This document shows, piece by piece, positions 37,142-46,847 of a DNA stretch of 64,000 nucleotides. Within the stretch, counting starts at the first letter, position 1. The number at the start of each line of letters is the position of its first letter. A program made the position numbers and the translations under genes. Source of the DNA: CAKZML01 sp963823435 (GTDB lineage Bacteria; Pseudomonadota; Gammaproteobacteria; Steroidobacterales; BM003); NCBI GenBank assembly GCA_963823435.1, contig CAWGLN010000001.1, positions 930,001 through 994,000 on the forward strand, in the 5' to 3' direction. The notes below the pieces were generated by a model, which saw only the letters and a list, made by a program, of their open reading frames with translations, did no database searches and was not told the origin of the DNA.

Positions 37142-37161
37142 GGTAGTTTACATAACCTACC
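37142..37161. promoter_or_regulatory. Imperfect palindrome upstream of the orphan parA gene
   Basis: GGTAG (37142-37146) and CTACC (37157-37161) flank TTTACATAAC, giving an operator-like imperfect dyad about 30 bases before the ATG. Its function is only a guess. Confidence 0.35.
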
Positions 37162-37191
37162 ACGCTCAATAACCAACATGCAGGAGCGAGT

Positions 37192-37830
37192 ATGCGGCAC
37201 ATTACGGTCATGAATGCCAAGGGCGGTTGCGGGAAAAGCACCATCGCCACAAACCTTGCCAGTTACTATGCTTCCGAGGGCGCCTCGGTGGTGCTCGCGG
37301 ATTTCGATCCCCAGAGATCCTCGCTGGACTGGCTTGATCGGCGGCCATCCCACGTGGCCCCGATTATTGGTATGTCGGCCTTTGATGGCGGGCTCAAGGG
37401 GCTTCCCAGGAGCGCTGACTACCTGATCATGGACGCCCCGGCGCGTACTCACGGCCCGGAATTGACCGAGTTACTCAAGCGTACCGAGACCATCCTGGTG
37501 CCGGTGCTGCCGTCGTCCATAGACATGCAGGCGGCTGCCAAATTTATCGACGAATTGCTGAGCAGTGGCAAGGTCCAGCGCTCCCAGGCCAAGGTCGGTG
37601 TGATTGCCAACCGGGTACGCACCTACACGCTGATTTTTGACGAACTGGATCAATTTCTGAACAAGCAGAAAGCGCCCTACCCGGCGGCGCTGCGCGATGC
37701 GCAAAACTACGTACGGGCCTATACCCGTGGACTGGGCGTATTTGAATTGCCTGAATATCTTGCCTGGCCGGACTGGCAACAATGGGAACCCCTGCTGGCC
37801 TGGCTTAAGAGCAAGCGCAGTCAGCCTTGA
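37192..37830 (+). CDS. Orphan ParA-family ATPase
   Basis: 212 residues. The deviant Walker A is NAKGGCGKSTIATNLA and the second motif VVLADFDPQRSSLDW. The family moves plasmids, chromosomes or protein clusters over the nucleoid. There is no parB, parS cluster, or chemotaxis or carboxysome gene beside it, so the cargo is unknown. CAGGAG precedes the ATG. It converges on the epimerase gene with a 10-base overlap. Confidence 0.85.
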   Translation: MRHITVMNAKGGCGKSTIATNLASYYASEGASVVLADFDPQRSSLDWLDRRPSHVAPIIGMSAFDGGLKGLPRSADYLIMDAPARTHGPELTELLKRTETILVPVLPSSIDMQAAAKFIDELLSSGKVQRSQAKVGVIANRVRTYTLIFDELDQFLNKQKAPYPAALRDAQNYVRAYTRGLGVFELPEYLAWPDWQQWEPLLAWLKSKRSQP

Positions 37831-38730
37831 AAAAGATCGTGGGGCGATAGCCCCATTTCCTTCAGGCTGGCCTGCAGGCCGTCCAGCGGATTGCCATAGC
37901 GCTGGGACCACCCCGAGCTCCCGGCGCATGCGGTGAGTATCCAGTTGCCGTGACTCGGACAAAAATGACCAGCGTCCCGGGCTGATCCGCTGTCGCGCCT
38001 CGGCAAGCTCAACCAGTTCAGGTTCGGGCAACCCCGTGGCTTTGGCGGCTGCCTGGGCGAATTCGGTCGCGCTCAGCGGATTTCCGTCTCCCACGTTAAA
38101 TAACCCGCCGGCGGTCGCATGGTCGGCTGCCGCCAGGCAGCAGGCCACCAGGTCGTCTATGTGTATCCGGTTCCCCGGTGGCGAGTCTTCCGGACGCAGG
38201 AAGGCCTCGCCGCGGATCATCAGAGAGGCCAGGGGCAGTCGGTGCGGGCCATAAATTCCCGGGACCCTCAATACTGTCCAGTTCACCTGATTCGCCTGTG
38301 CCCAGTCGCGCACGGTCTGCTCTGCGGCCACCCGTCGACGAGCGCGCTCGCTGCCAGGGTTCAGAGGTGTGCTTTCGTCCACCAACCGGCCGGCGCAATC
38401 ACCGTATACACCCGAGGTGGAAATATAGATGAATCGATGCGGGTTTTCTGGCAACAGACTCAACAAAGCAGAAAGTCGGCGGTCCTGTGCGCCATCTGCT
38501 GGCGGGGCCGTGTATATCACGGCCCGCCCTGTCACGGGCAGGACCAGGGCCGTACTGACTGCATCCAGATCGAGGAACTGATAATCGATACCCAGTGTAT
38601 CCAGCAGGCCAAGGTGGTCGGACGAGCGGGTCAGCACGGACACCGGACGCCGCGTCAGCACGCAATGGTCTACCAGGCGTTTTCCGAGGTAGCCGTAGCC
38701 GACAACTATCAGTGGTGTAGTAGAGTCCAT
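37821..38730 (-). CDS. NAD-dependent epimerase/dehydratase-like protein (frameshifted in this sequence)
   Basis: About 302 residues after correction. Rossmann start PLIVVGYGYLGKRLVDHC, then FIYISTSGVYGD and WTVLRVPGIYGPHRLP, typical of extended SDR proteins of the YeeZ type. The C-terminus changes frame at CCCC 37911-37914; with one base fewer it reads MRRELGWSQRYGNPLDGLQ. Without correction a long false tail runs into the parA gene. Substrate unknown. Confidence 0.82.
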
Positions 38731-38803
38731 GAACCTTGCGGAAGTTATATCGGTAACGGGTTATTCTTCCGAGCCTTGTAGCACGAACACCCGGCGTTTT
38801 CAT

Positions 38804-39847
38804 ATGGACAGGGAAAATGGAACGGTCTTGCTCCAGCCCTCGGGACTGGAGCTTGTCCCAAGACAGGGGCAGAGCATCCTGGATGCCGCCCTCGACGCTG
38901 GGGTTAATCTGCCTCGCAGTTGCCAAAGCGGGTTGTGTGGTGCCTGCAGTGCGCGCTTGCTTGAGGGGCAGGTCAGCTATCCCGACGGCAGACCCATGGG
39001 ATTGAACCAGGAGGACGAGCTGGAGGGCAGGGTGTTGCTGTGCATGGCACGACCCGTTGGCCGGGTGCGCGTGGAAGCGATCCCGGTGACCCGGGCGGGC
39101 CAGGCCGAGCTCAAGCGCCTGCCTTGCCGGGTGCAGAGCATGTCAATGCTTTGTCATGACGTGATGTGCCTGCAATTACGTCTTCCGGCCATTGAGCCTC
39201 TGCAGTTCGAACCCGGGCAGCATGTGGACCTGATTCTGTCAGGCGGGCGCCGGCGCAGTTTTTCCATTGCCAGCCAGCCGGATGACGGCAGGTTGCTTGA
39301 GTTGCATGTGCGCAAGGTTCCCGGTGGCGAGTTTACCGGACAGGTGTTCGATGAACTTCGGCCCGGGTCGGTGTTGCGTCTGGAGGGGCCGCTAGGGAGT
39401 TTCACGCTGCAGAAGTCGTCCCGTCCCTGGCTGATGTTGGCGGGAGGCACTGGATTTGCGCCCATCAAAAGCATGCTCGACTGGGCCCTGCGGCAGGGGG
39501 AGCGACGAGTCATCCGTTTGTTCTGGGGCGTGCGCGGCCAGCGGGATCTGTATGCCCTTGAAACCCTTGCGGCCTACGCCCGCGAGTTTGCTGATTTTGG
39601 CTGGACCCCGGTTTTATCGGAGGCAGATCATGATTGGTCGGGACAGACCGGTATGGTGCACGAGGCGGCCGTGTCCGGTACCCCTGATCTGTGGGCTTAC
39701 GACATATACGTGGCGGGGCCGCCCGGGTTGGTTGCCGCTGTTCGGAGTACATTTCCCGATGCAGGTGCGAATCCGGCGGCGATTTTCTACGATTCTTTCG
39801 ACTATTCGCCCCGCAGCCGTTTGCCCGTACCGGGTGATCCCGTCTAA
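38804..39847 (+). CDS. Ferredoxin-FAD/NAD(P)H reductase fusion
   Basis: 347 residues from ATG 38804; an ATG at 38729 overlaps the epimerase start. The N-terminal plant-type 2Fe-2S domain has SCQSGLCGACSARLLEG and LLCMARP. The FAD-binding domain has RRSFSIASQP and the NAD domain LMLAGGTGFAPIKSML and YVAGPPGLV. The family is annotated as CDP-6-deoxy-glucoseen reductase-like or as an oxygenase reductase. Electron acceptor unknown. The stop overlaps the hemY stop by four bases. Confidence 0.87.
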   Translation: MDRENGTVLLQPSGLELVPRQGQSILDAALDAGVNLPRSCQSGLCGACSARLLEGQVSYPDGRPMGLNQEDELEGRVLLCMARPVGRVRVEAIPVTRAGQAELKRLPCRVQSMSMLCHDVMCLQLRLPAIEPLQFEPGQHVDLILSGGRRRSFSIASQPDDGRLLELHVRKVPGGEFTGQVFDELRPGSVLRLEGPLGSFTLQKSSRPWLMLAGGTGFAPIKSMLDWALRQGERRVIRLFWGVRGQRDLYALETLAAYAREFADFGWTPVLSEADHDWSGQTGMVHEAAVSGTPDLWAYDIYVAGPPGLVAAVRSTFPDAGANPAAIFYDSFDYSPRSRLPVPGDPV

Positions 39848-41058
39848 CGACGCCGGCGTGGGCGTTCCAGGGCAGGCAGGTCGTTGTCCAGGCGGGTCGC
39901 CAGCGACAAGCCTGCGCGAAATGCCTCGGAGGCATTGACCGACTCACCCAGCTTTTCCAGCAAGCGGCCATAGAGCTGGTAGGCCTCCGTACTGGGCTTG
40001 ATCCCCAGGCTGGTTTCCAGGTAGCTACGAGCCTTGCCCCAGAGTTCATTGCGCATGCTGAGGCGGGCGACTGCCAGCAATAGCTGCGGGTCATTACTGT
40101 GCTCGGTCAACCATGCTTCGGCGCGGGACAAGTGCTTTGTCTTGTCGGCAACGTCCAGGCGGCTGTACTCAAGTGCCAACCCGGAATCCCAGGAAACCTT
40201 CAATTGCTTGCGTATGACCGGTTCGGCCTGGGCGGATTGTCCGCACTTTTTCAGCGCAGCGGCCCAGGCCTTGAGCAACACCGGGTTGCCACGCAAATTT
40301 CTGGGCACCGCAGACCATTGTGCTTCCAGCGCAGCGGCATCCGGGGTCTGTTCCAGATTTGAAAGAGCGTTGGCGTAGGCGCCGACGGCCAGGGCGTCCA
40401 GTTCAGCGACGGGAAGTACCTTCTGGGCGCGTAGTTTTGGCAGTAACTCCATAACCCCGTCCCAGTCCCCGCGTTCCCGGCGCAGCCTGGCGAACATGCC
40501 CAGGCCCTGAGCGTGTTCCGGCGCAATTTCCAGCAGTCTGGAAAGGGTGGCGTGGGCCGCATCGAATTGTCCATGGGACATTTGCAGCTCGGCCTGGGTC
40601 AGCAGCACCGCATTGCCCGCATCGGGACTCTGTTCGTAGGCCATGCGCAGCCAGTTATCCCGTCTTTCATAGGCACCCTGCAACTGGGCCGCTCGGGCTG
40701 CCGAAAGATAATTCAACAATGGATTCTCAAGCTTGCGCACACCGCGAGTAAGCGTGCGCTCGCCGCGTGACCAGTTGCCTTCAGCCATTTCCAGCAGGCC
40801 GTTGGTAAGCAAGCGCTGTTCACGTCTGGCCCGGTATTGTCCAGCCATGCGCCCAAGGGCGCGAGGTGCGCGCAGGACGTAGATGAGCAAGCGCACCAGC
40901 AGGTACATGCCCAGCAGGATCATCAGGATGACCGGCACGGAGGTTTCCACCAGGTAACCCCGGAAATTAAGCATCACATAGCCGGGGTCCTGCATTAGCA
41001 AGCTTGCCAGGACGGTGCCGACCAGCAGGGTGATGATGATAATCAGACCTGTCTTCAT
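39844..41058 (-). CDS. hemY: HemY protein, membrane-anchored TPR
   Basis: 404 residues. Two N-terminal membrane helices (residues 4-23 and 41-62) are followed by TPR repeats (for example AWAAALKKCGQSAQA and LYGRLLEKLGESVNASEAF). It is the gammaproteobacterial HemY encoded after hemX, not protoporphyrinogen oxidase. Its role near haem synthesis is poorly defined. The ATG overlaps the hemX stop by four bases. Confidence 0.92.
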   Translation of the reverse strand: MKTGLIIIITLLVGTVLASLLMQDPGYVMLNFRGYLVETSVPVILMILLGMYLLVRLLIYVLRAPRALGRMAGQYRARREQRLLTNGLLEMAEGNWSRGERTLTRGVRKLENPLLNYLSAARAAQLQGAYERRDNWLRMAYEQSPDAGNAVLLTQAELQMSHGQFDAAHATLSRLLEIAPEHAQGLGMFARLRRERGDWDGVMELLPKLRAQKVLPVAELDALAVGAYANALSNLEQTPDAAALEAQWSAVPRNLRGNPVLLKAWAAALKKCGQSAQAEPVIRKQLKVSWDSGLALEYSRLDVADKTKHLSRAEAWLTEHSNDPQLLLAVARLSMRNELWGKARSYLETSLGIKPSTEAYQLYGRLLEKLGESVNASEAFRAGLSLATRLDNDLPALERPRRRR

Positions 41059-42254
41059 CGAATCTGGGAGCCGCTATTGGTGGCGAGGGTTTTAAGAAGG
41101 CTCAGCGAGCCCGATATGTCAGGCAGTGCCGGATAAATACTTTGCGTTTCCAATTGACCCAGGGTCTCAATGGCATTGCCGGTGGCCGGGTCAGAAGTAT
41201 CAAAATACTCACCCAGCCAGCGCCGGGCGTTGCGCAAGCTTTCGCGGTAACCGGAGTCATCTCCGTACAGCAGCGCCAGTCGGGCGGCCTCAAGCTTCAA
41301 CTCCAGGTTGCGCCTCAGGAAATATTCCTCTGTGGGACTCAACAAGGGAGTGGCCTGTTCGTCAGTCTTGCGAACGCTGATGATGCCGCTGAACGCCTGG
41401 CCCATCTTGTTAACCGCCCGGTCCCAGCCGTCGGCGTTTTCATCCACCGACTCGCCAGCCTGCTCGCTCGCGAGTCGAATTGTTCCTGATATGGGCAGTT
41501 GGTCGATACGCGCGGCAAGGGTGCCCAAAGTCAAGGCAATCCCCTGGATATCGGGAAGCTTGACAGCATCCAGCTCCATCAATTCGCTACGAATCATACG
41601 CCGCACATCGATCAGGGCAGGATGTTCCATCGCGGCAAGTCTGCCATCGGCCAGGCGCAAAGCGGCGACCGCGGACTTTACATCCCTGGCCAACTGCAGG
41701 CGGGCATTGGCAATCTGTAGATAATATTCGACCTCGGCCAGGATCCATTTGTTGCTCATCTCGTCCGAGACGCCACGCTCTTCCCTGGCTATGTTCTCCA
41801 GGTTGGCCAGGCGCTGGGACAGACCTGCCACATCATTGAATGTGTCCTGCCTGGCTCCTTCGAGGGCGGCGCGGCCGGCCTCCAGCCTTTCGACTTCGCG
41901 TTTGAGCCCGGCCAGAGATTGCTGGAGATCGTCTATTTGACTGGTCCCGGTCTGGTCCACCGCGCTTAGAGAAGCGAGATTCTGCTTTGCGTCCTGCCAG
42001 GTCCAGGTTGCCCAGGCCAGTGCTGCCAGCGCGACTGCCAATGCCAGCAACGAAATACCGCGGCCGCTTTTGCCGTTACCGCCTTCGCGAGGGGGCAAGC
42101 CTTGGTGACTGTCGTCAACGGTGGACTCCGTGGTCATTTCCGGAGTGACCTCTGCCGCAGATTCCCGGACATCCTCATCCCGGGTCTCGTTCACGGGCAC
42201 GCGGGTGTCTACCTGCTCGCCAGTAGCTTCTTTATCTGGGTGTTCGTGGCTCAT
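41055..42254 (-). CDS. hemX: HemX-family membrane protein
   Basis: 399 residues. A low-complexity acidic N-terminus is followed by one membrane helix (ISLLALAVALAALAWATW, near residue 70-87). A coiled coil (LQQSLAGLKREVERLEAG) and a C-terminal helical domain with ARLALLYGDDSGYRESLRNA follow. Often mis-annotated as uroporphyrinogen-III methyltransferase, but no methyltransferase motif is present. Overlaps hemD and hemY by four bases each. Confidence 0.92.
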   Translation of the reverse strand: MSHEHPDKEATGEQVDTRVPVNETRDEDVRESAAEVTPEMTTESTVDDSHQGLPPREGGNGKSGRGISLLALAVALAALAWATWTWQDAKQNLASLSAVDQTGTSQIDDLQQSLAGLKREVERLEAGRAALEGARQDTFNDVAGLSQRLANLENIAREERGVSDEMSNKWILAEVEYYLQIANARLQLARDVKSAVAALRLADGRLAAMEHPALIDVRRMIRSELMELDAVKLPDIQGIALTLGTLAARIDQLPISGTIRLASEQAGESVDENADGWDRAVNKMGQAFSGIISVRKTDEQATPLLSPTEEYFLRRNLELKLEAARLALLYGDDSGYRESLRNARRWLGEYFDTSDPATGNAIETLGQLETQSIYPALPDISGSLSLLKTLATNSGSQIR

Positions 42255-43033
42255 TGATTCTCGCTGGCCTGTTTCGCCGATAAGTGCAACATATGCTGTA
42301 GCAGGTCCTGATCCGAGGGACCCGGTGCCGGTTCTGCCGTTGCTATGCCAAGTTCCCCGGCCATTTCTATCACACGATCACTGGCGCTCACCAGTTGGGC
42401 TGATCCCAGTAATCGCTGCGCCTCCGGGCCCAGTACTTGCAAGGTATTCTCGAGGGTTTGCACACTGGTAGCAGTGACGAACCGGACCTTGCCTGCTGCA
42501 AGCAACCCCCGAACCTGATCCAACTTGTCGGGACTTATCTGGGCCTGAGAACGACAGTATACCTCCAGATAATCTATCTTTGCGCCCCGTGCCCGCATAG
42601 TCTGTGCCAGCAACTCTCTGCCACCGGTGCCGCGTACGATTAAAACATGCTGATCGCGCAGGTCTTGCAGGAACGGATGTTCCAGCAACGCCTCGGAGGT
42701 GAAACCCTCGCCGGGAGTTATGCTGACCGTATGACCCAGGGACTCCAGGCTCCTGGCAGTGCTTGGACCCACTGCGGCCAGTTCAGCGGTGCTTTTCGCA
42801 AGATAGTGCGAGCCCAGGCGCACCGCATTCTGGCTGATAAAAACAATCAACTGGTATTGGTCTATCGTTGGCAGCCCCGACGGCCAACGGCTTGCGGCCA
42901 ATGTGGGTTGTATGCTCATTGAGGGCAGAATAACCGGCATACCTCCGGCTTGTTCCACCATCTCAGCCAACGCTTCACATTGTCCGGCAGGCCGGGTAAT
43001 GATTACCCCTGCGCCTGACAGCGATGTTTTCAT
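42251..43033 (-). CDS. hemD: Uroporphyrinogen-III synthase
   Basis: 260 residues. Cyclises hydroxymethylbilane with inversion of ring D. The family is poorly conserved; supporting motifs are VIITRPAGQCEALAEMVEQAGG, FISQNAVRLG, GEGFTSEALLEHP and IVRGTGGRELLAQTMRARGA. Position directly after hemC with a four-base overlap makes the call secure. Confidence 0.94.
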   Translation of the reverse strand: MKTSLSGAGVIITRPAGQCEALAEMVEQAGGMPVILPSMSIQPTLAASRWPSGLPTIDQYQLIVFISQNAVRLGSHYLAKSTAELAAVGPSTARSLESLGHTVSITPGEGFTSEALLEHPFLQDLRDQHVLIVRGTGGRELLAQTMRARGAKIDYLEVYCRSQAQISPDKLDQVRGLLAAGKVRFVTATSVQTLENTLQVLGPEAQRLLGSAQLVSASDRVIEMAGELGIATAEPAPGPSDQDLLQHMLHLSAKQASENQ

Positions 43034-43959
43034 CCGTTTTCTTCCAGGCTGCGAAGAATGTCGCCTGCGCCCTGTTGTAACAGTTGCCCGGCCAGGGTCA
43101 GTCCCAGTTCGCGCGCCTTGCCTGACTCGCCACGCGCCTCGCCCTTGAGCAACTTGCTTCCATCCGGCATGGCCACCAGACCGCGCAAGTGCAGTTGATT
43201 TCCCTCAAGCACGGCATGGGCGGCGACCGGCGCATGGCAACTGGCTTCCAGCGCAGAGGCAAATGCCCTTTCGGCGCCCAGGCAGATGCCACTGATCGGG
43301 TCGTTCAGCCTTGCCAGTAGCTGGTTCAGCTCGGCATCATCACTGCGGCATTCAATACCCACGATACCCTGCCCAACGGCGGGCAGGCACACATCGATTT
43401 CCAGGACCTGTCTTGCGCGCTCAGCCAATCCAAGTCGTTTCAGCCCTGCATAGGCCAGCATGATGGCCGTGAAATTACCCTCGTCCAGCCGCTGCAGACG
43501 GGTGCCTACATTGCCGCGGGCCGGCTTGATGTCCAGATCCGGTCGCAGGTCCAGCATTTGGGCCTGACGTCGAAGACTGGATGTACCCAGCACCGAACCC
43601 TGGGGCAGTTCGTCCAGCGAATCGAATCGGTTTGAGACGATGGCGTCCCTGGGGTCCTCACGGGTCAGTACTGCCGCTATGTGCAAGCCTGCCGGCAAGT
43701 CGGCGGGAACGTCTTTCATGGAGTGAACCGCCAGGTCTGCCTCTCCGTCAAGCATTGCCCTTTCCAGTTCCTTGAGGAACAGACCCTTGCCACCGATAGC
43801 AGCCAGACTGCGATCAAGGATTTCATCGCCCCGGGTGCTCATCGGTATTAGTTGTATCGTCAGTTCCGGATAAAGCTCGCCCAACGCAGCTTTTACGTGT
43901 TCAGCTTGCCACAGCGCCAGCGGACTCTTCCGCGTGGCAATTCTAAGCGCTCGCGCCAT
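43030..43959 (-). CDS. hemC: Hydroxymethylbilane synthase (porphobilinogen deaminase)
   Basis: 309 residues. Polymerises four porphobilinogens. The start reads LRIATRKSPLALWQA; the catalytic Asp region is VHSMKDVPADLP; the dipyrromethane-cofactor Cys is in EASCHAPVAAHA. First of hemC-D-X-Y, 37 bases downstream of algR, as in Pseudomonas. Confidence 0.96.
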   Translation of the reverse strand: MARALRIATRKSPLALWQAEHVKAALGELYPELTIQLIPMSTRGDEILDRSLAAIGGKGLFLKELERAMLDGEADLAVHSMKDVPADLPAGLHIAAVLTREDPRDAIVSNRFDSLDELPQGSVLGTSSLRRQAQMLDLRPDLDIKPARGNVGTRLQRLDEGNFTAIMLAYAGLKRLGLAERARQVLEIDVCLPAVGQGIVGIECRSDDAELNQLLARLNDPISGICLGAERAFASALEASCHAPVAAHAVLEGNQLHLRGLVAMPDGSKLLKGEARGESGKARELGLTLAGQLLQQGAGDILRSLEENG

Positions 43960-43996
43960 TTTTCATGTTCCCGTGGTTTTTCAGGTTTCTGGGGGC

Positions 43997-44728
43997 TCAA
44001 TTATGCCGCATTCTCTTGCGTAATTCGGGCACCATTCGCCTGCTTACGGGCAATTTTTCTTCTTTTCCCCTGATACGGACCTGGAAATGGCCTGCCGCGT
44101 CTTTTTCCAGCGCCTCAAGTCTATCCAGGGAGACCAGGTAACTGCGATGAATACGCACAAAATTTTCGCTGAATTCTTCTTCCAGCATCTTGAGTGACTC
44201 GTCAATCAATTCGCATCCATGCGTATGGATCATGGAGACGTATTTCTGGTCGGCCTCGAAATACAGTACGTCCTGGGCGGGAACCAGGTGCGTCTCGCCG
44301 CGGGCGCTGGCACAAATGTACTGCCGTGCCTGGGCCCGGCTGTCACGGGCGACTTCGGCCGCCTCGCTATTGCTCAAGCGTCTTGCATGCTGCAGGGCCT
44401 TGTGCAGACGTTCCTTTCGCACCGGCTTGAGAAGGTACCCCAGGGCATGGGCTTCAAAGGCGTCGACTGCGTACTGGTCATAGGCGGTGGTGAAAATGAC
44501 AGCCGGTCCATCGTTGTTGGTGCTGAGGTGACGGGCGCACTCCAGTCCATCCATGCCCGGCATGCGTATATCCAGCAGTATGACATCGGGCGAAAGTTCG
44601 CGATTCAGTTGCAAGGCCTGTTTGCCGTTGGCAGCCTCACCCACGAGCTCGTGCTCGCCCTGGTCCTCAAGCAGTTGGCGCAAGCGCGCACGCGCCGGTC
44701 CTTCGTCGTCAACGATAAGGATTCTCAC
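43997..44728 (-). CDS. algR: LytTR-family response regulator, AlgR-like
   Basis: 243 residues. The receiver domain (MRILIVDDEGPARARL, phospho-acceptor Asp in VILLDIRMPGMDG, Lys in YLLKPVRKERL) precedes a LytTR DNA-binding domain (YFEADQKYVSMIHT, FVRIHRSYLVSLDRLEAL). In Pseudomonas AlgR controls alginate, type IV pili and virulence genes; targets here are unknown. It overlaps the kinase stop by about 20 bases. Confidence 0.92.
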   Translation of the reverse strand: MRILIVDDEGPARARLRQLLEDQGEHELVGEAANGKQALQLNRELSPDVILLDIRMPGMDGLECARHLSTNNDGPAVIFTTAYDQYAVDAFEAHALGYLLKPVRKERLHKALQHARRLSNSEAAEVARDSRAQARQYICASARGETHLVPAQDVLYFEADQKYVSMIHTHGCELIDESLKMLEEEFSENFVRIHRSYLVSLDRLEALEKDAAGHFQVRIRGKEEKLPVSRRMVPELRKRMRHN

Positions 44729-45810
44729 GTGGAGTCTCCGTGTAGGGGAATTCCAGCTTCACACTGAAATAATCCGGTCCCTGGTCAATGGTCAGGCCTG
44801 CCTTTTCGCTATACGCCAGCTCCATACGCTGGCGTATGTTCTCCAGGGCGATGCGATTGCCGCCGGGTTTTGGTTGCGCCCCTGGCGTCAACGGGTTGCG
44901 TACCTCCAGCGACACGCGGTTCCCCAGTTTGCGCCCGATAACCTGGATCTCTCCGCCGTCCGGTAACATCTCAATGCCGTGATAGATGGCGTTTTCCAAC
45001 AACGGTTGCAGGCACAGACCCGGGACCAGGGCACGCAGGGGCAGCTCGTCAATTTGCCAGGAGACTTTCAATCGATCACCCAGACGCAGTGCCTCAATAC
45101 GCTGATAAATGCGGGCGACTTCCAGTTCCTGCTTGATCGGAATCCGATCGTTGCTCTCCGCCAGCGTGGCGCGAAACAGATCCGACAGGTCCTGTACCGC
45201 CTCCTCCGCCAGTTCGGGATCACTACGGGTCAGCGAGGCGATCGTGTTCATGCTGTTGAACAGGAAATGCGGTCGTATGCGCGCCTGCAGGGCGTCGATA
45301 CGGGCCCGGGCCTGGCTTTGAACATTGTTTCGCCATTGACGGGATACATAGAAGTAGCGCAATAAAAGACCGCCAACGATGACGCTTATCCCGGCAGTGC
45401 GTGCCAGCAATTCGAGGTGCCGGGTGGGAAACAGCGTGCTGTCCTGGCTCCCGCTGGCGCTATTGAGATACTGACCGGCCAGGTATGCCGACCTCGCTGA
45501 TTGCAAGCGGTACCAGCACGATGATCAGGAGTGCCAGGGCGCTACCTCGAACCAGGGGCAGTGAGTTAAGCCAGTTTCTGCACAAACACAGGAGCCCGGC
45601 GGTACCCAGCGCGATCCACAACAGGATAAGGGAGGCGCTGGCCAGTTCACTCCAGAAGCCAAGTTGTGCATCAGGCCTGGCCAATGCCAGTAGCAATGCC
45701 ACCAACTCGGCGATCAAGACTGCTGCAAAGGCCATGCGGGGGGAGCAAAAATCGGGCAGATAGGCTCCCGTGCTTTCCCGCTTCGGCGCGCTGTGTATCG
45801 GGTGATTCAT
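44709..45810 (-). CDS. algZ: LytS/AlgZ(FimS)-type sensor histidine kinase (frameshifted in this sequence)
   Basis: About 366 residues after removing one base. The N-terminal frame has several membrane helices (AFAAVLIAELVALLLALA, LASASLILLWIALGTAGLLCL, ALALLIIVLVPLAIS). The kinase frame has LQARIRPHFLFNSMNTIASL, the phospho-His motif of the family, and an ATPase N-box LLENAIYHGIEML. The break is near CC 45492-45493; deleting one base joins PLAISE to SAYLAGQYL. Cognate kinase of the adjacent algR. Confidence 0.88.
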
Positions 45811-45885
45811 TGCTTTGCAGTCACGGTCCTGAAGGTTCAGCCCGGCAGTCCGCCGGGTTGCCCACCGCGGACGCAGAACGACTGG

Positions 45886-46344
45886 TTATTTGCAGAACTT
45901 CTCTACTGCCTGGTTGGCGTCATCGCGAGCCTGGGTTATTTCCTCGTCCGTGAAGTATTCCCGCTCACCGTTCGGCAGTTCCCGATACAGGCGGTGGCTA
46001 TGTTCATAGCTGAACACGCGTGCCTGGGCATCGTTACAGGCTTTCACCATGGCCGCTTCATATTCGGCCTGGGCGGCCCGCTCTTCTGATGCCTCGGCAC
46101 CGGCTTCCTGGTTGATCAGCATCTGTGCTTGCTGGCGACCCACGGACGCCCTGCGCTGACTCTCAATGGCCTGTCTGTCGGTAGATCGGGACTCCACCGG
46201 GACCAGTACGGACTCCACACCCTCAGGCGGCGTGTCAGTGTAGTGAACAACGCCATTGGCGTCGTACCAGCGATACACGTCGGCCTGTGCGACAGCGCAA
46301 ATCATCAGGCTGGCCGCCGCGATCAGTGTGAGTCGTGTCGTCAT
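45886..46344 (-). CDS. Secreted DUF4124 protein
   Basis: 152 residues from ATG 46344. A signal peptide (LTLIAAASLMICAVAQA) is followed at once by the DUF4124 motif DVYRWYDANGVVHYTDTPPEG, then a charged helical region. Probably periplasmic; no function known. It lies 31 bases downstream of a PII gene. Confidence 0.85.
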   Translation of the reverse strand: MTTRLTLIAAASLMICAVAQADVYRWYDANGVVHYTDTPPEGVESVLVPVESRSTDRQAIESQRRASVGRQQAQMLINQEAGAEASEERAAQAEYEAAMVKACNDAQARVFSYEHSHRLYRELPNGEREYFTDEEITQARDDANQAVEKFCK

Positions 46345-46375
46345 GATATCCACCTCGTGACATGAACGATCGTCG

Positions 46376-46714
46376 TTACAGCGCTTCGGCATTCATTTCG
46401 CCGGTACGAATCCGCAGCGCCAGGTCCAGGTTGGAAACGAAAATCTTGCCGTCCCCGATTTTGCCCGTATGCGCAGCGCTGCTTATGGCCTCGATGACTT
46501 GATCCAGGATCGCATCGTCGATGGCCAACTCTATTTTCATCTTGGGCAGAAAGTCGACTACATATTCTGCGCCTCGATAAAGCTCAGTATGGCCCTTCTG
46601 GCGGCCAAAACCCTTGACCTCGGTCACAGTAATGCCTTGAATCCCGACGTCGGCAAGCGCCTCGCGTACATCGTCCAGCTTGAAAGGCTTGATAATTGCG
46701 GTGACCATTTTCAC
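46376..46714 (-). CDS. glnB: Nitrogen regulatory PII protein (first paralogue)
   Basis: 112 residues, full length and intact. T-loop with the uridylylation Tyr in LYRGAEYVVDFLP; nucleotide-binding KIGDGKIFV and C-terminal RIRTGE. Senses 2-oxoglutarate/ATP/ADP. It lies downstream of amt after a hairpin terminator, so it probably has its own promoter. Whether it is GlnB or GlnK in function cannot be told. Confidence 0.92.
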   Translation of the reverse strand: MKMVTAIIKPFKLDDVREALADVGIQGITVTEVKGFGRQKGHTELYRGAEYVVDFLPKMKIELAIDDAILDQVIEAISSAAHTGKIGDGKIFVSNLDLALRIRTGEMNAEAL

Positions 46715-46782
46715 GCTAATGATTCCCCTGCTGCCTGGTGTGGATAGATCGGCCTGAACAGGTGTCTACTATCAAGGAATGC

Positions 46783-46806
46783 AAAACGGGCCGCAAGGCC
46801 CGTTTT
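46783..46806. terminator. Hairpin terminator after amt
   Basis: AAAACGGGCC (46783-46792), loop GCAA, GGCCCGTTTT (46797-46806): a perfect 10-bp stem about 40 bases beyond the amt stop on the minus strand. Confidence 0.75.
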
Positions 46807-46847
46807 GGTTGAAGTGAAAGAATCAGGGGTCGGGTAAGCCCTGAGTG

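Noticed and set aside
41055..42254. HemX as uroporphyrinogen-III methyltransferase
   Set aside because: No SAM-methyltransferase motif; the protein is a single-pass membrane coiled-coil protein.
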